From Solwaraspora sp. WMMD791 (GTDB lineage: Bacteria; Actinomycetota; Actinomycetes; Mycobacteriales; Micromonosporaceae): DNA of 64,000 nucleotides. Every line of letters begins with the position of its first letter. Position 1 is the first letter of the stretch. The stretch lies in NCBI RefSeq assembly GCF_029581195.1, contig NZ_CP120737.1:5061001-5125000 (forward strand), read 5' to 3'. The notes under the pieces were generated by a model, which searched no databases, was not told the DNA's origin, and saw nothing but the letters and a program-made list of their open reading frames with translations. A program made the position numbers and the translations under genes. This document shows positions 42,692-50,337 of the stretch, piece after piece.

Positions 42692-43642
42692 ATGGCCCGG
42701 CCGATGGACGTTCCGTTCACCCCTGAGCTGCACCTACGCCTGCTGCTGAGCATCGACCGTGGACACAGCGTGCAGCGTGCCGTACGGGCCGCCGTCCGGC
42801 CCGGCGACCGGGTGCTCGACGCCGGCACCGGCAGTGGTCTGCTCGCGATGATCGCGGCCGACGCCGGCGCCGAGGTGGTCGCCGTCGACCGCCACCACGT
42901 CGCGATGGCGCAGCGGATCGCCGCGCACAACGGGCTCACCGACCGGATCGCGTTCGTCGAGTCCGATCTCGCCGACCTCGACCCGGCCGACCTCGGCGGC
43001 CGGTTCGACGTACTGATCGCCATGATCCACACGAACAATCCGCTGATCGACGAGGGCCGCTCCCGGCTCGTCGTCGACCTGCGCCGGAGGTTCGGCGTAC
43101 CCGACTGCCGGGTGGTGCCCGGCGAGGTGCGCTACCAGGCGACCGGCTGCGAGCGGCGGGACTGGGACCTGTCGACCGAGCTGACCGATCTGGCGTCGGC
43201 GGGCGAGGCCCTGCGGGGGGCGTACGGCTGGGACTTCCAGCCCTTGATCGACGCGGTCCGCGACGGGGTCGCCGTGCCGGCCGCCCGGCCGGCCAAGGCG
43301 GTGGCACCGGTCTGGCGGTCGCCGACCCGCTCCGGGGCCCTGCGTTTCCCGCGCGGCGACGTGCGACTGCTGACCGACGCCGAGGAGTGGGTGACGGTGG
43401 ACTACCAGGCACCTACCTTCGCCGGCTTTCCCGACCAGGTCCGGCTGACCGCCACCGCCGCCGGCCGGCTCACCGGCGTCATCTGGACCCAGCAGCTGCG
43501 CTACGCCGGGACACCGGTGTGGACCAGCGAGTCGTACAGTCCGGTCGCCGTACCGCAGCTGATCGCCGAGGGCCAGAAGCTGACGTTCACCGCCGGCGCG
43601 AGCTGGCGGGCGACGAACATCCTGCGTCACCACCCGACGTAG
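42692..43642 (+). CDS. PRMT-like class I SAM methyltransferase
   Basis: The 316-residue protein has SAM motif I VLDAGTGSGLLAMIAADAG, post-I VVAVDRHHVAMAQRIA and acidic stretch FDVLIAMIHTNNPLIDEG. A beta-rich C-terminal domain with VRLTATAAGRLTGVIWTQQ follows, the two-part layout of protein arginine methyltransferases. In bacterial clusters such enzymes methylate small molecules or peptides. The substrate is unknown. The ATG was chosen behind GGAGCGGAG. The 3' end overlaps the convergent hydroxylase gene by 16 bases. Confidence 0.8.
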   Translation: MARPMDVPFTPELHLRLLLSIDRGHSVQRAVRAAVRPGDRVLDAGTGSGLLAMIAADAGAEVVAVDRHHVAMAQRIAAHNGLTDRIAFVESDLADLDPADLGGRFDVLIAMIHTNNPLIDEGRSRLVVDLRRRFGVPDCRVVPGEVRYQATGCERRDWDLSTELTDLASAGEALRGAYGWDFQPLIDAVRDGVAVPAARPAKAVAPVWRSPTRSGALRFPRGDVRLLTDAEEWVTVDYQAPTFAGFPDQVRLTATAAGRLTGVIWTQQLRYAGTPVWTSESYSPVAVPQLIAEGQKLTFTAGASWRATNILRHHPT

Positions 43643-44799
43643 TCCTCGAGGAACGCGGCCAGGTAGGCCGGTGAGTCCACCAGCCGGGCCAGCCGGGCCG
43701 CCTGCACCCGGTGCCGGAACGGCGCGTCGGCCGTGCCGTAGCCAGGAGTGTTGACCAGGTTCATCATCCAGTGCACGAACTCCTGGGCCCGCCAGACGCG
43801 GGCCAGCCGGGCCGCAGAGTAGCCGTCGAGCCGACGGTCGTCACCGGCGGTGAACCGGTCGATCAGCCCGAGAGCCAGCTCCTGCGCATCGGCCAGGGCC
43901 AGGTTGAAGCCCTTGCCGCCGACCGGCGGCACGATGTGCGCCGCGTCCCCGGCGAGGAAGAGCGATCCGTACCGCATCGGCTCGCAGACCAGGCTGCGCA
44001 TCCGGACGGTACCGGTGGCGCTGATCGGGCCGGTGTGCAGCGTCCACGGCTCGTCCAGCGCCAGCCGGATGCCGATCTCCTTCCAGATCCGCTCGTCCGG
44101 CCAGTCCGCCGCCGTCTCGGTCCGGGCGCACTGCAGGTAGAACCGGCTCACCGTGGGGGTACGTCGCACGTGCACGCACGCACCGGACTCGTGCAGGGCG
44201 TTGATCACGCAGTCACTCGACGGTGGGGCGTCGGCGAGCACCGACAGCCAGGCGTAGTCGTACTGGTAGCCGGTGCCGCGCAGCGCCCCGGCCGGGACGG
44301 CGCCCCGGGCGACGCCGTACTCGCCGTCGCAGCCGACGACCACGTCGCAGCGCAGCTCACCGCCGTCGGCCAGCTGGATGCGCGGTTGACCGGTCAGATC
44401 GACGATCCCTGCGGCCGCCGTCTCGAACCGCAGGTCGCCGCCGTCACCGAGGTACGCCTCGACCAGGTCACGCACCAGGAACTGCTGCGGGTAGATGTAG
44501 TGGCTGCGGCCGGCCGCCAACGGCTCGTAGCGGACCGGGTAGCGCCGGCCGCCCAGCCGGAACTCCACGGCGTCCTCGACCGCACCCGTACGTAGCAGGT
44601 TGTCGGCCAGGCCGTGCCGGCGCAGCAGCTGCACCACCCGGTGCTCGACGGTCGCCCCGCGCGCCCGGTGCGAGATGTACTCCCGGTCCCGCCGTTCCAG
44701 CACGACGCAGTCCACCCCGGCCCGGCGCAGCAGCACCGCCAGCAGCATTCCCGCCGGCCCGGCCCCGATCACGCCGACCTGGGTCCGGTCGGTCACCAC
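43627..44799 (-). CDS. FAD-dependent aromatic hydroxylase (PHBH/PobA type)
   Basis: The 390-residue protein resembles 4-hydroxybenzoate 3-monooxygenase: FAD motif VGVIGAGPAGMLLAVLLRRAG, the ISHRARGATVEHRVVQLLRRHG segment that matches PHBH, the DG motif VVVGCDGEYGVARG, and the FAD ribityl motif LFLAGDAAHIVPPVGGKGFN. It should hydroxylate an aromatic ring with NADPH and O2. A catabolic PobA usually travels with a pobR or pca genes; none are here, and the neighbours are methyltransferase, glycosyltransferase and an unknown gene, so a biosynthetic role is also possible. It overlaps the upstream gene by seven bases. Confidence 0.85.
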   Translation of the reverse strand: MVTDRTQVGVIGAGPAGMLLAVLLRRAGVDCVVLERRDREYISHRARGATVEHRVVQLLRRHGLADNLLRTGAVEDAVEFRLGGRRYPVRYEPLAAGRSHYIYPQQFLVRDLVEAYLGDGGDLRFETAAAGIVDLTGQPRIQLADGGELRCDVVVGCDGEYGVARGAVPAGALRGTGYQYDYAWLSVLADAPPSSDCVINALHESGACVHVRRTPTVSRFYLQCARTETAADWPDERIWKEIGIRLALDEPWTLHTGPISATGTVRMRSLVCEPMRYGSLFLAGDAAHIVPPVGGKGFNLALADAQELALGLIDRFTAGDDRRLDGYSAARLARVWRAQEFVHWMMNLVNTPGYGTADAPFRHRVQAARLARLVDSPAYLAAFLEDYVGW

Positions 44800-45851
44800 C
44801 GGGCACCACCCGCGTCCGGTGCGGTCGACCGAGCGCCGTCGTCCGGACCGGCCGACCGAGCGTCGTCGTCGCGGGAGCCGCCGTCGAGGGCGAACAGGCG
44901 GGCCCGCATCAACTGGCGTACCACCTGGGTGCCCGGGGCGGCGGCCCGGCCGGCTGAGCGGGCCGCCATCCGCAGGCTGGGCAGCACGTCGCCGCCGAAC
45001 CGCGCGCAGATCAGCTGGTGTGCCTCGTACGCCGCCACCGTCGCCTCGACGAACTCCTCGAACGCGCTGCCGAGCCGCGCCGGGCCGAGTTTGGCCCGCA
45101 TCACCCGCACCTCGGCGAACATGGCGGTCAGGTGGGCATGGTCGCGGGTCTGCAGGCCGCTGAAGCCGGCGCGTACGGCCGGCGGTGCCATCGCCGGGCG
45201 GATCAGCTGCGTGTAGTCCACCGGGGCAAAGTCACAGGTGAAGCGGAAGGCCGCCGCCGAGCTGTGCATGAAGCCAGCGGCGACCGACAGCGCTGCTCGG
45301 GCGTCGTCGCTGTCACCGGCGGCGCTCGCCCGGAGGAAGCAGTTGAGCCCGGTGATCGTGCCCTGGATCAGGACGAAGAAGAGTTGATGACCGACCAGCC
45401 ACCGGTCGGCGGGCATCGACGCGCCGGCCGGTACGGCCTCGTCGGTGTCGTTGTCCGCCGTCGGTGTCGCCGGCTCCATGCCGAGTGCCGTCGCGTCGGT
45501 CCCGGCGTACTCGAACAGCCTTTTCGTGCCTGTCCACAGCTGTGGGAAATCGCTTTTCCCGAGCTCCGAAAGGTGGTGCTGACCTGCATTTTCCGAAACC
45601 GACCGGCCTGCGCATGCGAGGGCGGTGAGGAAAGTGGGGCCAGGTGCGCGACGGGTACGGCGGATCTGAAAGTACCGGTCGTGTTCCTGGAAATCGACCT
45701 CGGCCGGGTCCGTGCGATCCGGCGTCAGTTCAGGCGGTACGCCGTACGCCTGCCGCACTGCCGGCGCGTTGTCGGCGATCGCCTGGTGGATTTCGCCCCT
45801 GCTTGCGGGCAGTAGTTCCGGATACGGAAGGTCAAGGCTGCCGACAGACAC
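44793..45851 (-). CDS. Unrecognised ~350-residue protein, possible oxygenase
   Basis: I do not recognise this family. The protein is mostly helical, with a striking central segment WLVGHQLFFVLIQGTITGLN followed by CFLRASAAGDSDDARAAL, a His/Cys-containing stretch AAFRFTCDFAPVDYTQLIRP, and a C-terminal EATVAAYEAHQLICARFGG. The His-rich helices recall helical haem-dependent aromatic oxygenases of the TDO/IDO-like group, but this is only a loose impression. The C-terminus is acidic and low complexity. It is coupled to the PHBH-type hydroxylase gene by overlap. The GTG at 45851 is preferred because GAAGGG precedes it; a GTG at 45884 is possible. Confidence 0.6.
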   Translation of the reverse strand: MSVGSLDLPYPELLPASRGEIHQAIADNAPAVRQAYGVPPELTPDRTDPAEVDFQEHDRYFQIRRTRRAPGPTFLTALACAGRSVSENAGQHHLSELGKSDFPQLWTGTKRLFEYAGTDATALGMEPATPTADNDTDEAVPAGASMPADRWLVGHQLFFVLIQGTITGLNCFLRASAAGDSDDARAALSVAAGFMHSSAAAFRFTCDFAPVDYTQLIRPAMAPPAVRAGFSGLQTRDHAHLTAMFAEVRVMRAKLGPARLGSAFEEFVEATVAAYEAHQLICARFGGDVLPSLRMAARSAGRAAAPGTQVVRQLMRARLFALDGGSRDDDARSAGPDDGARSTAPDAGGARW

Positions 45852-46041
45852 AGAGAATTGCCCTTCTGGCGGATTTCCGGGCACGGGTACGGTGTCGGGT
45901 CACTGCACCGACCGACTCGCCGATGTGCCCGAGCCGTCGGATCCACAATGCCGGAAATTCTCGCGGTAGAAGTGAGGGCTGTCAATCCCTGAGTAGTCGA
46001 TCGGCGACCTGCAGTCGCCTTTCCGCAGGTCGTGCCGGCGG

Positions 46042-46068
46042 GCGTGGCACCGCCGAGCGGTGCCACGC
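46042..46068 (-). terminator. Hairpin terminator after the 88-residue gene
   Basis: GCGTGGCACCGC and GCGGTGCCACGC form a perfect 12-base stem with a 3-base loop, beginning 5 bases past the stop of the reverse-strand small gene. It separates that pair from the oxygenase-like gene downstream. Confidence 0.75.
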
Positions 46069-46072
46069 CGCT

Positions 46073-46339
46073 TCAGCGTCGCGCGACGTCCAGCATGGGG
46101 TCGGTCTCCGCCCGGGGCAGTACGTAGGGGGCGGTGATGGTGTCCACGCCTGTCCCACGGGAGCCGGTCGGGCGGTAGGTGACCGTCGCCGCGCCAGCGG
46201 AGGCCGCCTCGATCACGCCGGCGCACCAGGTGCCGCCTCGGTAGACCCAGACCGGGTCGGCGGGCTGGTAGCGATCGGTCGGGTAGACGTCGTCGGGATC
46301 GCGTTGGCTGGGTTTGAGGATGGGAGCCGGCATGCTCAT
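46073..46339 (-). CDS. Small conserved-looking protein, 88 residues
   Basis: The product (MSMPAPILKPSQRDPDDVYP start) contains VWVYRGGTWCAGVIEAAS and VTYRPTGSRGTGVDTITA, which read like a small beta-barrel (SH3/Tudor-like) domain. A perfect AGGAGGGCG ribosome site supports the start. It overlaps a 49-residue frame upstream by four bases (ATGA). No function can be named. Confidence 0.65.
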   Translation of the reverse strand: MSMPAPILKPSQRDPDDVYPTDRYQPADPVWVYRGGTWCAGVIEAASAGAATVTYRPTGSRGTGVDTITAPYVLPRAETDPMLDVARR

Positions 46340-46485
46340 CGCCCTCCTGACTCGTCGTGCGCGGGGTCGTCGGATGGTCCATGGGGCGGTGGTGGAGTCC
46401 GCAAGATGATCACTCTGCGTGTGTCTGTCTCCACCGAGGCCTCGATGTTATCGATGCCCTCGACACCATATGCCCGATTTTCCAT
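46336..46485 (-). CDS. Short 49-residue frame coupled to the 88-residue gene
   Basis: A short frame (MENRAYGVEGIDNIEASVET to PAHDESGGR) ends in a TGA that overlaps the next ATG, and it has an acidic-to-Pro-rich composition. The coupling and GC-rich 3' part favour translation, but there is no clear ribosome site and no family. It is the start of a two-gene unit opposite the DUF397/XRE pair. Confidence 0.4.
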   Translation of the reverse strand: MENRAYGVEGIDNIEASVETDTRRVIILRTPPPPHGPSDDPAHDESGGR

Positions 46486-46650
46486 CACGATCGGTAAACC
46501 GCCGGATACAACTTCACGTGCGCTATCATGCTCGCTATACCTTGCAGGCGCAAGAGCAGATGCACGTGCATTTGATCGTTCCGCGACGAGGCGCGGTTCA
46601 GGGTGGATTCTGACAGCCATCGCGAATAATGTCCGATTTGGATTAAATGG

Positions 46651-46890
46651 ATGTATAAGCCTGACAATGGCGTTTCTGGCGCCCAGTTGCCGGCCCTCCG
46701 ATGGCGAAAGAGCGGTCGGAGCAACCCCAGCGGCAACTGTGTGGAGCTGGCCCGGTTGCCTGGCGGCGATGCGATCGCTTTGCGTAACTCCCGACACCCC
46801 GAGGGTCCGGCGTTGATCTACACACTCGCGGAGATCGAGGCGTTCATCCTGGGCGCTCGGGACGGTGACTTCGACGACCTCATCAGCTAG
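46651..46890 (+). CDS. DUF397 domain protein
   Basis: The 79-residue protein carries the DUF397 signature: WRKSGRSNPSGNCVELARLP, then AIALRNSRHPEGPALIYTLAEIEAFILG. In actinomycetes DUF397 proteins are encoded beside XRE/DUF5753 regulators (WhiJ-type pairs) and act as their small partners. Here the regulator gene follows 189 bases downstream. The upstream 200 bases are AT-richer than average. Confidence 0.88.
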   Translation: MYKPDNGVSGAQLPALRWRKSGRSNPSGNCVELARLPGGDAIALRNSRHPEGPALIYTLAEIEAFILGARDGDFDDLIS

Positions 46891-47079
46891 CAGCGATGAC
46901 GCCGAGCCCGGCCCGTCCGTAAGGCCCTGACGTGCCGTCGTCGTTCACCGGCTGCCGGACATCGCCGTCCACAGATCGGAATCGGACCGGCTGAAGTAAC
47001 TGATCACCCTCAGGTCATGGCATGCTTACTCGCCAGCAGTGGGATGTCGTGCAACGTGAGGGTGTCCGGAGGTCGGTGG

Positions 47080-47961
47080 GTGACGATGACGGCCCAACCA
47101 GATGGCTCGGCCACGGGTCCGACCGTGCTGCGCATGCTGCTCGGCGCTCAGCTGCGCCGACTGCGGGAGAGTCAGGGCGTGAGCCGGGAGGCCGCCGGCT
47201 GGCACATCCGGGCCTCCGAGTCCAAGATCAGCCGGATGGAGCTCGGCCGGGTCGGCTTCAAGGAACGTGACGTCACCGACCTGCTCACCCTCTACGGCGT
47301 CACCGACACCCGGGAGCGGACCGCGTTGCTCGGGCTCGCCCGGCAGGCGAACACTCCCGGCTGGTGGCACCGCTACGGCGACGTCCTGCCCACCTGGTTC
47401 CAGTCCTACCTCGGCCTGGAAGCCGCCGCTCGGATGATCCGCAGCTACGAGGTCCAGTTCGTGCCGGGGCTGCTGCAGACCCGTGAGTACGCCCGTGCGG
47501 TCGTCCTGCTAGGTCACGGCCGGGCACCCGCCGACGAGATCGAACGCCGTGTCGAGCTGCGGATGGAGCGCCAGGAGCTGCTCCGCCGGGCGCAGCCGCC
47601 GTACCTGTGGGCGGTGATCGACGAAGCCGTGCTGCGTCGCCCGATCGGCGGTACCGACGTGATGCGCGAGCAGATCCAGGCGCTGATCGAGGCGACGAAG
47701 CTGCCGAACGTACGGCTGCAGATCGTGCCGTTCGACGCTGGCGGCCACGCTGCCGCCGGCGGCGCCTTCACCATCCTGCGCTTCGCCGACCAGGATCTGC
47801 CCGACATCATCTACATCGAGCAGCTGACCAGCGCGATCTACCTGGACAAGCGGGAGGACGTCGACCACTACGCCGCCGCCATGGAGCGGCTCTGCGTCGA
47901 GGCCGAGCCTCCCGCCCGTACCCAGGATCTGCTGCACCGGATCCTGCGCGACCTGGAATAG
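47080..47961 (+). CDS. XRE-family regulator with DUF5753 domain (WhiJ-type)
   Basis: The 293-residue protein has an N-terminal helix-turn-helix (LLGAQLRRLRESQGVSREAA, then HIRASESKISRMELGRVGF). The DUF5753 effector part follows: WFQSYLGLEAAARMIRSYEV, VPGLLQTREYARAV, ERRVELRMERQELL, VIDEAVLRRPIGG and FADQDLPDIIYIEQLTSAIYLDK. These regulators pair with DUF397 proteins in development and antibiotic control. I chose the GTG at 47080, six bases after GGAGGT; an ATG at 47017 would add 21 residues. A perfect terminator follows. Confidence 0.9.
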   Translation: MTMTAQPDGSATGPTVLRMLLGAQLRRLRESQGVSREAAGWHIRASESKISRMELGRVGFKERDVTDLLTLYGVTDTRERTALLGLARQANTPGWWHRYGDVLPTWFQSYLGLEAAARMIRSYEVQFVPGLLQTREYARAVVLLGHGRAPADEIERRVELRMERQELLRRAQPPYLWAVIDEAVLRRPIGGTDVMREQIQALIEATKLPNVRLQIVPFDAGGHAAAGGAFTILRFADQDLPDIIYIEQLTSAIYLDKREDVDHYAAAMERLCVEAEPPARTQDLLHRILRDLE

Positions 47962-47981
47962 CTCCTCCCGCGACCCGGACC

Positions 47982-48015
47982 GACCCGCGAGGGACCGGCC
48001 GGTCCCTCGCGGGTC
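47982..48015. terminator. Perfect palindromic bidirectional terminator
   Basis: A 34-base perfect palindrome (GACCCGCGAGGGACC and its complement) lies between the convergent XRE regulator and PhoX genes, 20 and 9 bases from their stops, and would serve both. Confidence 0.85.
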
Positions 48016-48024
48016 GCCGGCGGA

Positions 48025-50004
48025 TCAGGTGCCGATCACGCCACCGTCGACCTTGCGGATCACCACCGTCGCCGAGCGGGGACGACCGGCCGGATCGAAG
48101 TCCGGCCAGTTGCTCACCGCGCGCGGGTTCTCCGGGGTGGGATCGCCCCAGAACGTCGTCGACTCACCCGGATGCTGCACGTTGACGAACATCGTCCGCT
48201 GATCCGGGGTGGTGACCACCCCGGTGATCTCCGCGCCACGTGGCCCGACCAGGAACCGGCGGATCTCACCGGTGTGCGGGTCGGCGGCCAGCATGGCGTT
48301 GTTGCCCAGGTTGTCGTGGCCCCGGTCGGCCCGGTTCTGGGTGGAGTTGGAGATGTCGGTCTGAATCCAGAGTCGGCCGTCGCCGTCGAACCAGATGCCG
48401 TCCGGTGAGCCGAAGATGTTCGTCTCGTCCAACTGCACCCGTGGGTCGTACGCCGGGTCACCGGCCAGCACGAAGACGTCCCACTCGAAGCTGGTCGCCG
48501 TGTGGTCGCCGCCCCGCTCCCGCCACCGCACGATGTGCCCGTACGGGTTCGGCGTGCGCGGGTTGACCTCGCCGGGCCAGCCGGTGCCGTTGGTCAGGGT
48601 CAGGTAGACGTCGTCGTTGACCGGGTTGACCGCCACCCACTCCGGGCGGTCCAGCGGGGTGGCGCCGACCGCGTCCGCCGCCTGCCGGGTGCGCAACAGC
48701 ACGTCGGCCTGGTCGCGCCAGCCGTTCGCCCGGGTCAACGCACCCTTGCCGAAGGTCAGCGGCAGCCACGTGCCCCGGCCGTCGTCGTCGAAGCGGGCCA
48801 CGTACAGGGTGCCGTGGTCGAGCGGGTCGCGGCCGAGGGCACGCTGCATCCGCCACGACCGGTCACCGACGAACTTGTAGACGTACTCGCCGTCCTGGTC
48901 GTCACCGGAGTAGACGACGACCCGGCCGCGCGACTCGCAGAACGTGGCACCCTCGTGCTTGAACCGACCGAGCGCGGTCCGCTTCACCGGCGTCGACCGC
49001 GGGTTCATCGGGTCGATCTCGACCAGCCAACCGAAACGGTTCAGCTCGTTGGGGTTCTCGGCGACGTCGAACCGGGGGTCGGCCAGGTGCCAGCGGTAGT
49101 CGAACCCGGTGGCGTTGATCCCGTACCGGGCCTGCTCCGCCGTCGGCGTCCAGGCCGGATCCTCGGTGCCGAAGTAGCCGTTCCAGTTCTCCTCGCAGGT
49201 CACGTAGGTGCCCCAAGGGGTGTACCCGTGCGAGCAGTTGTTCAACGTACCCATGGCGGGGTTGTTGGCCCGCAGCGCCGGATGCCGGGCGCTGACCGGC
49301 CCGGAGAACGCCACCGGCGTGGTGCCGGTGACCCGCCGGTTGAACTTCGAGTCGACCTGGCGCCACTGGTCGCCGGCCTGTTCGATCTCGATCACGGTCA
49401 CCCCGTGCCCGGCGAGACCCTTGTCGACCTTCTCCTTGGTCATGATCGCGTCGCCGTCGGTGTAGTGCAGCGTCTGGTCGATGTACTCGTGGTTGAGCAC
49501 CAGCAGACCGCGACGGTTGCCCAGCGGACCCTTGCCCAGCGGGAAGAAGTGCATCCCGTCGTGGTGGCTGCCGACCTGCTGCGCCTGCTCGGCGGCGGTG
49601 TTGGAGGCGTCACGGCGCCAGGCCGGACCCCTGCGGTGCAGGGGGGTGCCCCACGGGATCAGTACCTGGGCGGTGTAGCCGGGCGGCACGGTGATCCGGT
49701 CGTCGGTGCTCGGCGCCACCGGAGCGAAGCCGAGCAGCGGCCGGCGGCCGGGCCTTCCGGGGCGGTCCGGCGTGCCAGGGCCGTGGCCGCTGCCGTGGCC
49801 CTTGCCAGCGGCGGCCGGGTCGGCGGCACCGACCGCGCCGGTCAGCCCGAGGAACGCCGCGGCGGCGATCACCGTACCGCCACGCACCACCTCGCGGCGG
49901 GCCGCCCGGGCGGCCATGACCTCGCGCATCGGCCGGTTGCCTGAGGGATTGGAGCTGATCTCGTCCGGGTCGACGGGGACGTGCCTGTCATGGTCGAGTG
50001 ACAT
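48025..50004 (-). CDS. phoX: PhoX-family alkaline phosphatase (DUF839), Tat-exported
   Basis: The 659-residue protein has a Tat-like leader (AARREVVRGGTVIAAAAFLG) near residue 35 and a PhoX body: LVLNHEYIDQTLHYTDG, NNCSHGYTPWGTYVTCEENWNGYFG, ALGRFKHEGATFCESRGRVV, VYSGDDQDGEYVYKFV and PDGIWFDGDGRLWIQTDIS. PhoX enzymes are Ca2+/Fe3+-dependent phosphatases that release phosphate outside the cell. I start at MSLDH, behind GAGGATCGAC. It diverges from a secreted nuclease/5'-nucleotidase gene, consistent with a phosphate-starvation regulon. Confidence 0.92.
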   Translation of the reverse strand: MSLDHDRHVPVDPDEISSNPSGNRPMREVMAARAARREVVRGGTVIAAAAFLGLTGAVGAADPAAAGKGHGSGHGPGTPDRPGRPGRRPLLGFAPVAPSTDDRITVPPGYTAQVLIPWGTPLHRRGPAWRRDASNTAAEQAQQVGSHHDGMHFFPLGKGPLGNRRGLLVLNHEYIDQTLHYTDGDAIMTKEKVDKGLAGHGVTVIEIEQAGDQWRQVDSKFNRRVTGTTPVAFSGPVSARHPALRANNPAMGTLNNCSHGYTPWGTYVTCEENWNGYFGTEDPAWTPTAEQARYGINATGFDYRWHLADPRFDVAENPNELNRFGWLVEIDPMNPRSTPVKRTALGRFKHEGATFCESRGRVVVYSGDDQDGEYVYKFVGDRSWRMQRALGRDPLDHGTLYVARFDDDGRGTWLPLTFGKGALTRANGWRDQADVLLRTRQAADAVGATPLDRPEWVAVNPVNDDVYLTLTNGTGWPGEVNPRTPNPYGHIVRWRERGGDHTATSFEWDVFVLAGDPAYDPRVQLDETNIFGSPDGIWFDGDGRLWIQTDISNSTQNRADRGHDNLGNNAMLAADPHTGEIRRFLVGPRGAEITGVVTTPDQRTMFVNVQHPGESTTFWGDPTPENPRAVSNWPDFDPAGRPRSATVVIRKVDGGVIGT

Positions 50005-50337
50005 GTCGATCCTCATTCGGTCGAGCGGCCGGCCGCTCCACGGCGCACCGGCGCCGGCTGCGCACCGCCCCTGATCGACGGTCCGAGCTGGAACACCGGC
50101 CGCTGGCACCGGGACCGTAGGCTGCCGACCACGACCGCCACCGAACGCGCATGCGGACGCCCGGCGACCTGCGGATGAACGATCGGTTTCCGCAACTGGG
50201 GAGCCTCCTGCGTGGCCGTTGTCACGATGAGGTCACGCGACCCGAATGTTTAACGGGTCACCCCCGGGTCGTCTGTGCTTCGACACCGACGTCTCCTAGA
50301 TTTGGCTGACTCACCCTCTGACCGGAGGAACACATAC
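50005..50337. promoter_or_regulatory. Divergent promoter region of phoX and the nuclease gene, with PHO-box-like repeat
   Basis: This 333-base region has no gene. At 50221-50242 two direct repeats spaced 11 bases apart (GTCACGATGAG, GTCACGCGACC) resemble the 11-base direct-repeat units bound by PhoP in streptomycetes, and a third GTCACCC occurs at 50257. The site is about 100 bases upstream of the forward gene start, a plausible activator position. Confidence 0.45.

Noticed and set aside
44223-44957. Forward frames opposite the PHBH-type hydroxylase
   Set aside because: Arg/Pro-rich antisense shadows of a gene with intact FAD motifs.
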